Shown here: positions 42,505-50,085 of the stretch, in pieces
Layout of the letters: each line of letters opens with the position of its first letter
Position numbering within the stretch: position 1 is the first letter of the stretch
Source: Amycolatopsis bartoniae
GTDB lineage: Bacteria > Actinomycetota > Actinomycetes > Mycobacteriales > Pseudonocardiaceae
DNA: 64,000 nt
Assembly: GCF_014191255.1 (NCBI RefSeq)
Contig: NZ_JACHWH010000007.1
Coordinates: forward strand, 186,001-250,000
Direction of reading: 5' to 3'
Position numbers and translations under genes: made by a program
The notes under the pieces: generated by a model
The model's input: only the letters and a program-made list of their open reading frames with translations
What the model was told of the DNA's origin: nothing
The model's database searches: none

Positions 42505-43733
42505 TGTTGCCCGGCGAGCCACTGGCGAACCAGATCGTCGCCGCGCACGCGGGACGGGAGGCGGTCGGCACCGGGGAGCTCGTCTCCGTCGGTGTCGACC
42601 GCGTGTACCTGCAGGACGGGAACTCGCCGACGATCGCCCGGCTGTTCGAGCAGCACGGCCTGGACAGCGTCTTCGACCCGGACCGGATCGCCTTCGTCTT
42701 CGACCACTCGGTGCTCGTGCCCGACCGCAAGATGGCGGACCGGCTGCGCGAGGCGACGGTGTTCGCGAGGAACCTCGGCGCCCGGATCCTCCCCCGCGGG
42801 GCCGGGATCAGCCACGTCATCGCGCTGGAGGAGGGCTGGTTCGAGCCCGGGTCACTCGTGCTGGGGTCGGATTCGCACACCTGCACGGGCGGCGCGGTGC
42901 AGTCGATGGGGCTGGGCATGGGCGCCACCGACATCGCCGCGGCCATGGTCACCGGCAGGACCTGGCTGAAGGTGCCCGAGACCGTGTGGTTGCGGGTGCG
43001 GGGCGTCCCCCACCCGGCGGTCCGCGCGAAGGACGTCGTGCTGGAGGCGCTGCGGGTGTTCGGTCAGCGGCCCTTCCTCTACCGGTCCGTCGAGTGGGTC
43101 GGTGAGTGGGCCGCGGGGCTTTCGCTCGACTCGGCCGCGTCCGTGGCGAGCATGGGAGTGGAAATGGGCGCCAAGTGCGTCTTCCTGCCGGCGGCGCCCG
43201 GCCGGCCGCCCGGTCTCGTCCCGCTCGAACCACCCGGTGAGGCGAAGGTGCTGGAGCTGCCGGTGGGTGACCTGCGGCCGATGGTCGCGCTGCCGCACTC
43301 CCCGTTCGACAGCGTGCCCGTCGACGATGTGGCCGGGCAGCGGGTGGACTACGTCTTCATCGGCAGCTGCACCAACAGCCGCCTGGAGGACATCGCCGAG
43401 GTGGCCGGTGTGCTGGCCGACCGCCCGGTGCACCCCGACGTGCACTGCGTCGTGACCCCGGGCTCGCGGCAGACGTACCTGGAGGCTTCGCGGCGCGGGT
43501 ACCTCGACGTGCTGACGCAGGCGGGCGCGCTGGTCACCCCTCCGGGTTGCGGCGCCTGCGTCGGCACCCAGGGCACCGTGCCCGCGGGCGGAGAACGCGT
43601 CCTGTCGACGATGAACCGCAACTTCCGCGGCCGGATGGGTAATCCGGATGCGGAGATCTTCCTGTCGTCGCCGCTCGTGGCGGCGACAGCGGCTGTCCTC
43701 GGCAGGTTCCCGGCCACGAAGGAGGTGGTGTGA
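42504..43733 (+). CDS. Aconitase/isopropylmalate isomerase-type large subunit
   Basis: A 409-residue hydro-lyase subunit carrying a [4Fe-4S] cluster. Ligand cysteines are in FIGSCTNSRLED and PPGCGACVGTQG; the signature LGSDSHTCTGGAVQSMGLGMGATD is intact. The size is that of archaeal-type isopropylmalate/homoaconitase large subunits (about 420), not of bacterial LeuC (about 470). It follows the condensing enzyme with a 1-base stop/start overlap and precedes its small subunit gene by one base. The predicted reaction is dehydration/rehydration of 2-phosphonomethylmalate to the 3-isomer, as done by the monomeric aconitase-like FrbA/Pmi. Confidence 0.88.
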   Translation: MLPGEPLANQIVAAHAGREAVGTGELVSVGVDRVYLQDGNSPTIARLFEQHGLDSVFDPDRIAFVFDHSVLVPDRKMADRLREATVFARNLGARILPRGAGISHVIALEEGWFEPGSLVLGSDSHTCTGGAVQSMGLGMGATDIAAAMVTGRTWLKVPETVWLRVRGVPHPAVRAKDVVLEALRVFGQRPFLYRSVEWVGEWAAGLSLDSAASVASMGVEMGAKCVFLPAAPGRPPGLVPLEPPGEAKVLELPVGDLRPMVALPHSPFDSVPVDDVAGQRVDYVFIGSCTNSRLEDIAEVAGVLADRPVHPDVHCVVTPGSRQTYLEASRRGYLDVLTQAGALVTPPGCGACVGTQGTVPAGGERVLSTMNRNFRGRMGNPDAEIFLSSPLVAATAAVLGRFPATKEVV

Positions 43734-43734
43734 C

Positions 43735-44259
43735 ATGCTCTCCGGACCCCACCGGGTGCGGCGGATCTCGGGCACGATCTCGACCGACGACATCATCCCG
43801 GCCCGGTACAAGCACCAGTACACCGATCCGGCGGACCTGGCGCCCCACGTGTTCGAAAACCGGTTCCCCGGCCTGGCCGGGACCTTCCGGCCGGGTGATG
43901 CGCTGGTGAGCGAGCACCTGATGGGCATCGGCAGCTCCCGGGAACAGGCGGTGAGCGCGCTGCGGGCCTGCGGCGTCGCACTGGTCGTCGCGCCCGAGTT
44001 CGGCCGGATCTTCTACCGCAACTGCTGGAACCTCGGGCTGCCCGCCGTGGAGGCCGAGGTGTCCGGTTTCGCGGAGGGCGAGCGGATCGAGGTCGACCTG
44101 GAGAACGGCCGTTTCCTGGGCGCGCGCGAGCTGCCGCGGTTCCCGCCGCCCCCTGCCATGATGTTGGAGATGATCCGGGCGGGTGGTCTGTTGCCGATGA
44201 TCCTGGGCCGGCGGCCGGCCGGCGCCCGCTCGGCGGCCCCGAGCGAGGTGGAGACCTGA
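43735..44259 (+). CDS. Aconitase/isopropylmalate isomerase-type small subunit
   Basis: A 174-residue swivel-domain subunit, with the family start GTISTDDIIPARY and the substrate-binding motif MGIGSSREQAVSAL, then EFGRIFYRNCWNLGLP. In methanogen homologues the loop after the conserved Tyr (YLRT in homoaconitase, hydrophobic YLxx forms in isopropylmalate isomerase) sets substrate choice; here it reads Tyr25-Lys-His-Gln. Two basic or polar residues there could bind a phosphonate group. It pairs with the large subunit encoded just upstream and has a GGAGGTGG site. Confidence 0.87.
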   Translation: MLSGPHRVRRISGTISTDDIIPARYKHQYTDPADLAPHVFENRFPGLAGTFRPGDALVSEHLMGIGSSREQAVSALRACGVALVVAPEFGRIFYRNCWNLGLPAVEAEVSGFAEGERIEVDLENGRFLGARELPRFPPPPAMMLEMIRAGGLLPMILGRRPAGARSAAPSEVET

Positions 44260-44261
44260 CG

Positions 44262-45047
44262 ATGGCGGAGAAGGCGCAGAAGTTCGACGGCCTGTCCGGC
44301 GACTACGACCGGTTCCGGCCGCGGTACCCGGAAGCGTTGCTCCGGCGGCTGGCGGCGATGGTGCCGCGGAAGGACGAGCCCCAGGTCGCGGACATCGGTG
44401 CGGGAACCGGGATCGCGTTGGAAGGTCTGGTCCCGCTGCTCGGCGAGCACTGCCGGTACACGGCGGTGGACGTGTCGGCGGACATGGTGGCGGCGGGGCG
44501 GCGGAAGTTCCCGGCGGTGGAGTGGCTCGTGGGCGGCGCCGAGGAGTTCCTCGAGAGCGCGACCGGGGTGGATCTCGTGGTCGCCGCCCAGTCCTTCCAG
44601 TGGCTCGACCGTCCCCGGGTGTTGCGGGCGGCGACGGCGTGCCTGGCGCCCGGCGGGGTTTTCGCGGTCATCCAGAACAACCGTGACTACCGCGCGAGCG
44701 CGTTCCTGGACTCCTACGAGTCGCTGCTGGAGGAGCTGAGTCCCGGCTACAGCCGCCACTACCGGGACTTCGACTTCGCCACCGAGCTGCGGCAGGCGTT
44801 CGAGCCGGTCGGCGGCACGACGGCGACGGACACCGCGGACTGGACCATGACGATGCGGGCCGAGGACTTCGAAGGCATGGCGAAGTCCTCGACGCAGGTG
44901 CAGCGCGGGCTCGCCGCACACGGCGACGAGCTCCTCGCCCGGCTGCGGGAACTGTGCGAGAAGCACGCGGAGGACGGCCGGTTGAGTATTCCGTACCACA
45001 CCGAGCTGTTCACCGCGCGCGCTCCGGGCGATGCCGCGCGGGGTTGA
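44262..45047 (+). CDS. SAM-dependent methyltransferase
   Basis: A 261-residue class I methyltransferase. Motif I is VADIGAGTGIALEGL; the acidic end of strand 2 is YTAVDVSADMV; motif IV region is LVVAAQSFQWLDRPR; and the motif VI loop is LAPGGVFAVIQNN. It resembles small-molecule O/N/C-methyltransferases. It starts two bases after the small subunit stop and overlaps the acetyltransferase gene by 17 bases. It is a tailoring enzyme for the phosphonate, acting on an acid, amine or hydroxyl; which one cannot be told. Confidence 0.88.
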   Translation: MAEKAQKFDGLSGDYDRFRPRYPEALLRRLAAMVPRKDEPQVADIGAGTGIALEGLVPLLGEHCRYTAVDVSADMVAAGRRKFPAVEWLVGGAEEFLESATGVDLVVAAQSFQWLDRPRVLRAATACLAPGGVFAVIQNNRDYRASAFLDSYESLLEELSPGYSRHYRDFDFATELRQAFEPVGGTTATDTADWTMTMRAEDFEGMAKSSTQVQRGLAAHGDELLARLRELCEKHAEDGRLSIPYHTELFTARAPGDAARG

Positions 45048-45501
45048 CAGCGCGGCGGTCGTGCAGCCCGCCGCGCCCGGCGACGTGCGGCCGATCCTGT
45101 CGGTCCTGTCGGCCGCCTACTCGCCGTTCACCGGGGAGTTCGAGCCGTCGGCGTTGCGGGAGACACCCGCTTCGGTGGCGCGGCGGCTGGAAAGCTGGCT
45201 CGTCATCCGGGACGCGGGCCGGGTACGCAGCTGCGTGCGGCATTTTCCCGAGGAGGACTGCTACACGTTCTGTTTCCTGGCCACCCGTCCCGCCGACCAG
45301 CGCCGGGGGTTCGCCTCGGCGCTGGTCGCCGCGGTGACCGAAAAGGCCGCCCGGACGGGGCACGACGAACTGCTGATCGCCGTGCGGCGCACGCTGAGGA
45401 GCAACGTAGGTTTCTTCACGCGCCGCGGTTTTCGTTATGTCGCCCCGTTCCACACGGGCGATCACGACCTGTACCGACTCGATCTGGGAGCGCACCGTTG
45501 A
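45031..45501 (+). CDS. GNAT-family N-acetyltransferase
   Basis: A 156-residue GNAT. The acetyl-CoA pyrophosphate-binding loop is QRRGFASALVAAV (consensus Q/RxxGxG/A), with strand 4 YTFCFLATRP before it and NVGFFTRRGFRYV as the C-terminal motif. It could acetylate an amine of the product, either as a biosynthetic step (as in FR-900098) or as self-protection, as phosphinothricin acetyltransferase does. ATG 45031 overlaps the preceding gene; GTG 45061 is an in-frame alternative that would remove the overlap. Confidence 0.83.
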   Translation: MPRGVDSAAVVQPAAPGDVRPILSVLSAAYSPFTGEFEPSALRETPASVARRLESWLVIRDAGRVRSCVRHFPEEDCYTFCFLATRPADQRRGFASALVAAVTEKAARTGHDELLIAVRRTLRSNVGFFTRRGFRYVAPFHTGDHDLYRLDLGAHR

Positions 45502-46688
45502 CGACCATGATCGTTCTGGGCTACCGCGAGGGCCTCGACAGCGCGTTGCGCCGCCGCGGCCTCGACCCGTTCTACGTGGTGGAGAAACAGAAAGCGGGGC
45601 TCGCCGGCAAGCGGTACCGGCTGGTGTCCCGGCTGGAGGACGCCCAGCAGGTGCTGCGCGCCGTCACCGGCGCGGGCCTCACGGACGTCGCCGGTGCGCT
45701 GACCGGGCACGAGCAAGGAGTCTTCGCGACCGCGCTCCTGCGTGCCCAGCTGGATCTCCCCGGCGACCGGGATTTCGGAAAAGTGCTGCTGTTCCGCGAC
45801 AAGTACCTGCAGAAGAACGCGCTTCCGGCCGAGGTCGCGAGGGCGCGCTGCCGGTACGTGACCCCGGAGGACGACTTCGCGGCGCTGGCCGCCGATCTCG
45901 GCGTCCCGTTCGTGGTGAAACCAGCCGACGGCTACGGCGCGACCCGCACCGCGGTCGTCGAGACAGCAGCGGAATTCGCCCGGATGGTCGGCGACCGGCA
46001 CGTCTCGGACGTCGCTTTCGTCGCCGAGTCCTACGTCCGTGGCGACGAGATCCACGTCGACGGGGTCTGGGAGGACGGCAGGCTGTTGTGGAACTCCGTG
46101 GGAGTGTTCCACCAGCCGGTGTTGTCCTGGTCCCGTGGTGGCGTCGTCGCCGACCACCTCGTCACCGCGGAGGGTCATCCGGAGCTCGTGGCGCGGGCGA
46201 CGCGGGTCGCCGAGACGAGCCTCGGCGCGCTCGGCGCACCCGACTGCGTCTTCCACCTCGAAGGGTTCGACGACGGCACGACGACCTTCTTCGGTGAGTG
46301 CGCGATCCGGCTGGCGGGGGCCCACATCGTCGAGATCGTGGCGATGACGCACGGAGTGGATCTCTACGAGGCCCAGGTGGCGCTGGCGCTCGGTGAGCCC
46401 GCGAAGACGACGGTCCAGCCGCGGCCGCCAGTGCAACGGCACGCGTACGTCTACCTCCGCCACTTCGCCGGGCGCGCGCTGACCGCGGACGACTTCCGGC
46501 GGCGCTTTTCCCTGGTGGAGCTGGATTTCCCGGATCCCACCACGGCGTCCCCGCGCTCCTACGGCCGCGCGGGTCACGCGATCCTCGCCGACCGCGACGA
46601 GACACGGCTGCGCGCGCGGGTCGCCGAGCTCGTCCGCTTCAACGAGGGCGGTGACGACAGCAATGACAGCGAGGACAGCGATGACTAG
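45498..46688 (+). CDS. ATP-grasp ligase 1
   Basis: A 396-residue ATP-grasp carboxylate-amine ligase. The ATP-binding region shows FRDKYLQKNAL, VPFVVKPADGYGATRTAVV and VAESYVRGDEIHVDGV; metal-binding acidic residues lie in FFGECAIRLAGAHI. It forms amide bonds through acyl phosphates. The TTG start at 45498 is seven bases after GGGAG and overlaps the previous stop; ATG 45507 is the alternative. The extreme C-terminus is an unusual Asp/Ser/Asn run (GGDDSNDSEDSDD). It lies next to a second ATP-grasp gene, suggesting two condensations. Confidence 0.87.
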   Translation: MTTMIVLGYREGLDSALRRRGLDPFYVVEKQKAGLAGKRYRLVSRLEDAQQVLRAVTGAGLTDVAGALTGHEQGVFATALLRAQLDLPGDRDFGKVLLFRDKYLQKNALPAEVARARCRYVTPEDDFAALAADLGVPFVVKPADGYGATRTAVVETAAEFARMVGDRHVSDVAFVAESYVRGDEIHVDGVWEDGRLLWNSVGVFHQPVLSWSRGGVVADHLVTAEGHPELVARATRVAETSLGALGAPDCVFHLEGFDDGTTTFFGECAIRLAGAHIVEIVAMTHGVDLYEAQVALALGEPAKTTVQPRPPVQRHAYVYLRHFAGRALTADDFRRRFSLVELDFPDPTTASPRSYGRAGHAILADRDETRLRARVAELVRFNEGGDDSNDSEDSDD

Positions 46689-47856
46689 GCCCCGCGCGCT
46701 CGTGCTGCACAACGGAAAAGCCGCGTTCGACGAGGCCCGTGCCCCGTTCGCCCGCGAGATCGAGTTCCTCGACCTGCACGAGGCCGCCACCGCACCGGCC
46801 GGGGCGCACGAGGTGCCGGCCTTCGCCCCGGAGCGGGCGACCCTGGCCGTGATCGACGGGCTGCTCGCCCGATTCCCGTTCCGGCACGTGGTCACGACCT
46901 CGGAGAGCAACACGGCCTTCGCCGCGTTCCTGCGCAGCCGGTACGGGCTGGCCGGGCCGCGGTACGACCAGGTGCTGCCCGCCACCAGCAAATGGCGGAT
47001 GAAACAACAGTGGGGACACGCCTTTCCGAGCGCGCGTTGCTGGCTGCCCGGGGACTTCCGCGCGCTCGCCACGCAGGGCCGCGCCCCGGCCGAGGTCGTC
47101 GTCAAACCGCTCGCCGGCTCGTCGACCAAGGGAGTCCGGCGGCTCGGGCGGCAGGAATGCCTGGACCACCTGGCAGCCACCGGTGAGCTCGTCGTCGTCG
47201 AAGAAGCCATCGACCTGACGAGCGAACTGCACTGCGACGGGGTCGTGCGCGACGGAAAGCCCCGCGTGATCGTGCCCTCGGTGTACAACCGGCCCCCGCT
47301 CGGCTCGGCGGGCCACAACCTCGCGAGCATCCACCTGCCCGTCGGCGACCCCCGCCGGGGCCCGGCGGTCGAGGCCGCCTGCCGCGTGCTCGCCGCGATC
47401 GACGTGCCGGATTTCGTGTTCCACCTGGAACTGCTGGAAAGCCATGGCACAATGCGCTTCGGTGAGATCGGCTTCCGCCCTCCCGGCGCGGGGCGCGCCC
47501 CGTCACTGCTGCGCTTCTACGGCGTCGACCTGTGGGCCGAGCACATCGCCGCGCAGCTGGAACTACCACGACCGACGCGGAACGGCGTCACAGCTCCCAC
47601 GGGGTACTGCGGGGTGACCGGGGTGGCCGCCGATCCTGCCGGGTGCCATCCGTCGCCTCCCGCCGAGACGCTGCGCGCGATTCCGGGAGTCGTCGACGTG
47701 CTGCCCGGCAGCGCGCACGCCCGGTCGGAGGCGAAACTCGGCAGCTCGGTCGCCAACACCCACCTCGTGCTGTTCTCCTGCGACAGCGAAACCGGCGCCC
47801 ACCGCGTTCTCCAGGAGATCGAAGCAGCCGGGAGGTCCGCGCCGTGTTCGCGATGA
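46681..47856 (+). CDS. ATP-grasp ligase 2
   Basis: A 391-residue ATP-grasp protein. An N-terminal pre-ATP-grasp Rossmann-like part is followed by KWRMKQQWGHAFP, the Lys/Gly loop VVVKPLAGSSTKGVRRLG, VVEEAIDLTSELHCDGVVRDG and the metal site MRFGEIGFRPPGAG. It is related to but clearly different from ligase 1. ATG 46681 overlaps the previous stop; a GTG at 46651 would lengthen it by 10 residues. It is predicted to join a second amine or amino acid to the phosphonate-containing acid, giving a di- or tripeptide-like product. Confidence 0.87.
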   Translation: MTRPRALVLHNGKAAFDEARAPFAREIEFLDLHEAATAPAGAHEVPAFAPERATLAVIDGLLARFPFRHVVTTSESNTAFAAFLRSRYGLAGPRYDQVLPATSKWRMKQQWGHAFPSARCWLPGDFRALATQGRAPAEVVVKPLAGSSTKGVRRLGRQECLDHLAATGELVVVEEAIDLTSELHCDGVVRDGKPRVIVPSVYNRPPLGSAGHNLASIHLPVGDPRRGPAVEAACRVLAAIDVPDFVFHLELLESHGTMRFGEIGFRPPGAGRAPSLLRFYGVDLWAEHIAAQLELPRPTRNGVTAPTGYCGVTGVAADPAGCHPSPPAETLRAIPGVVDVLPGSAHARSEAKLGSSVANTHLVLFSCDSETGAHRVLQEIEAAGRSAPCSR

Positions 47857-49064
47857 CCAGCGTCAGGGCCACGAGTGCGCCGGCTCGCTGGTACACGGTG
47901 TTCTCGTTCCTGTCCTCCTGGGCGGAGGGCGGGCAGGCCGTCGTCCTGCTCTGGCTGACCTACAGCCTCACCAGCAACGCGTTCCTCATCGGCGTGATGA
48001 TCGTGCTCGGCTACCTCCCCGCGGCGGTGCTCGGGCTGTTGTTCCGCCGGTTCGCCGACCGCGGCCGCGCCGAGCGCGTCGCGGGCAGCACCAACGCCGT
48101 GCTGTCCGGGGTGTCACTGGCGCTCACCGTGGAACAGCTGCTGGCGGGGCGTGCGGTCGCACTCGCGATCGTCGTCATCGCGGCCAGCCAGGTCGTGCTC
48201 TCGGTGGCGAAGATGGTGAACAAGGCCGCGCTCAACCGGCTCGTGCGTGACGTGTTTCCGCCCGGTACCGCCAAGCGCGTGCTGGAGGTGTCCTCGTCGG
48301 CGTCGCTCATCGGCCAGGTCGTCGGAGCCGGGCTGGCCGGGGTGTTCCTGAGCGCGAACTGGACCGCGGCCGGTCTGCTCGTCTCCGCACTGGCCTACGG
48401 CACGGGTGCGCTGGCGCTGACCTTCGGGCTGCGGCGTCCGGCACGGGAGGAGATGCCGGAACCGCCGGTCGAGGTCAAGACCCGCGCGGCGCTCCCCGCC
48501 GGCATCGGGCTCGTGCTGGTGCTGGTGTTCTCCGTGCCCAGCAGCGGTGCGCTGCAGTTCCTCAACACACTGCTGGTGCCGCTGGCCGACGACATCGCCC
48601 ACGGGCACCCCTCGTTCTACGCGGTGCTGAACGTGGTGAGCGTGGCCGGAGGTTTCCTCGCCGGACTCGCCCTGTCGACGCGGGTGATCACCACGGAGGC
48701 GGTGTTGCGCTGGGGCCTGCCCACGGTGGCCGTTTTCGCCGCGCTGCTCGGCTTCATCACCCAGCCGTGGCTCGTCGCGGTCACCGCGTTCGTGCTCTCC
48801 CTCGTGATCACCTGTCACGTGATCTGCATGCAGGTGCTGACCAACCAGGTGCCGGCCGACTCCCAGGTGGGCCAGTTCGCCGTGCTGCGCAACGTGGTGG
48901 CGGCACTGGCCAAGGCGGTGTTCTCCTTCGCGGCGGGCGCCGTGGTGGGCTGGTGGGGCGTGCGCACGGCGGCCGTCGCCCTCGCCGCGACGACGCTGGT
49001 CTTCGCGGTGGCCTGGTTCGTGGCGCGCGGAAAGGACAAGGGCCATGACGCCGCGCACGGGTGA
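47844..49064 (+). CDS. MFS transporter (candidate phosphonate exporter)
   Basis: A 406-residue protein with about 12 hydrophobic segments of the MFS_3/macrolide-efflux-like group: WAEGGQAVVLLWLTYSL in TM1, the loop RRFADRGRAERVAG and TM7 onset VLVLVFSVPSSGALQF. The GTG start (47844) is eight bases after GGAGG and overlaps the ligase stop; ATG 47853 is an alternative. Inside a biosynthetic operon it is most simply the product exporter, which would also give self-resistance. Confidence 0.87.
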   Translation: MFAMTSVRATSAPARWYTVFSFLSSWAEGGQAVVLLWLTYSLTSNAFLIGVMIVLGYLPAAVLGLLFRRFADRGRAERVAGSTNAVLSGVSLALTVEQLLAGRAVALAIVVIAASQVVLSVAKMVNKAALNRLVRDVFPPGTAKRVLEVSSSASLIGQVVGAGLAGVFLSANWTAAGLLVSALAYGTGALALTFGLRRPAREEMPEPPVEVKTRAALPAGIGLVLVLVFSVPSSGALQFLNTLLVPLADDIAHGHPSFYAVLNVVSVAGGFLAGLALSTRVITTEAVLRWGLPTVAVFAALLGFITQPWLVAVTAFVLSLVITCHVICMQVLTNQVPADSQVGQFAVLRNVVAALAKAVFSFAAGAVVGWWGVRTAAVALAATTLVFAVAWFVARGKDKGHDAAHG

Positions 49065-50085
49065 GCTGCGCACGGAGTTCGCGGCCTGGCTGCGTCAGCG
49101 GCGCGACGGTCTGACGACGGGCAGGCGGCACGACTGCGAAGCCGCTCTGGGGCTGGACGACGGGTGCCTGGCCGCCTTCGCGGAGGCGCCGCGGGTGGTG
49201 GCCACGCTCCCCCACGCCAGCCCCAACGTCTTCTTCCCCCGGGCCGCGGTGGGCTGGTACGCGCGGCATCTGCAGCGGTGCGATCCCACGCTGTTCCACC
49301 TGCGGGTGGTGCTGACGCACACGAACTTCTCCGACCTCGGCTGGCGCCCCTACGCGTGGTGGTTCCTGAATCCCGATCGCGAGCTCGTGCGGCACACCCT
49401 GTTCACCCGCAACAAGAAGACCAAGCACGTCGTGGTGGCGAGCCAGCCGCCGATGGACCTCGTGCCCGGCGACGCGACGGGCGCGGACCGCGAAGCCGCG
49501 GAACTCGCTCTGCACGGGGCGAACCGCGCGATGTCGTACCTGCTGCTGACCGCGACGGTGGAGCGGGCGGCCGGGCTCGCCCTGCCGGGACGCACCCTGT
49601 ACGTCCCACTGGACGCCCTGGTGCGGTTCGCCCTGTCCGAGGCCACCGGCCGCTGGGCACCGTGGATCTCGGCCCTCCTGACCACCAGCACCGCGACGCG
49701 AACTCTCCTGCCGGACGGCACGCTGGCGCCCGCACGGCGAGCCGAAGACGCCTTCGTCCTGGACAACCCGACGAACATCGCGTTGCTGGCGCTACTGTCC
49801 TCAGTGGACATCATCGGCGGCGCCAAGATGGCGGACTACTGGGCCCAGATCACGCGGCGGATCGACTTCGCCTGCCGCACGGCCGCGCTGGACGTCCGTC
49901 CCCCGCACTTCCGACAACTCCCCGAAGTGGACACCCGAGGCCTGGTGGCGCCCGCACCTTCGCTGGCCGCGTCCCTGCGGACCGCGGGGATCGGGTATTC
50001 GCAGGGCATGGCACTGTCGGAGCACGGCGCTTTCGGGGATGGGGTCAGTCCGTTCGCCCAGGAGGTGTCCGGCGCCACCCGTTAG
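49045..50085 (+). CDS. Unrecognised 346-residue protein in the phosphonate cluster
   Basis: I do not recognise this family. The protein is soluble, without signal peptide or membrane segment, and overlaps the exporter gene by 20 bases, so it is part of the operon. Visible features are a basic N-terminus, a conserved-looking HASPNVFFPRAAVGWYARHL block, an aromatic HTNFSDLGWRPYAWWFLNPDRE block, TRNKKTKHVV, a His/Arg-rich middle and a C-terminal GIGYSQGMAL. No nucleotide- or metal-binding signature is obvious. It could be a tailoring enzyme or a partner of the ligases. Its end overlaps the convergent AraC gene by four bases. Confidence 0.75.
   Translation: MTPRTGELRTEFAAWLRQRRDGLTTGRRHDCEAALGLDDGCLAAFAEAPRVVATLPHASPNVFFPRAAVGWYARHLQRCDPTLFHLRVVLTHTNFSDLGWRPYAWWFLNPDRELVRHTLFTRNKKTKHVVVASQPPMDLVPGDATGADREAAELALHGANRAMSYLLLTATVERAAGLALPGRTLYVPLDALVRFALSEATGRWAPWISALLTTSTATRTLLPDGTLAPARRAEDAFVLDNPTNIALLALLSSVDIIGGAKMADYWAQITRRIDFACRTAALDVRPPHFRQLPEVDTRGLVAPAPSLAASLRTAGIGYSQGMALSEHGAFGDGVSPFAQEVSGATR

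Larger units (their letters stand above)
39034..50085 (+). other. Phosphonate natural product biosynthesis cluster
   Basis: Eleven same-direction genes with short gaps or overlaps: phosphoenolpyruvate mutase, FMN monooxygenase, homocitrate-synthase-like enzyme, aconitase-like large and small subunits, methyltransferase, GNAT acetyltransferase, two ATP-grasp ligases, MFS exporter and one unknown protein. C-P bond formation, a carbon chain extension branch, tailoring, amide ligation and export are all represented. No phosphonopyruvate decarboxylase, transaminase or nucleotidyltransferase is in the window. Cluster limits are inferred from gene direction and spacing. Confidence 0.8.

Noticed and set aside
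41362-44259. Leucine biosynthesis genes (leuA, leuC, leuD)
   Set aside because: The synthase is NifV/homocitrate-synthase sized without the leucine regulatory domain, the isomerase subunits are of the short archaeal-like type with an altered specificity loop, no leuB is adjacent, and the genes follow a phosphoenolpyruvate mutase gene.
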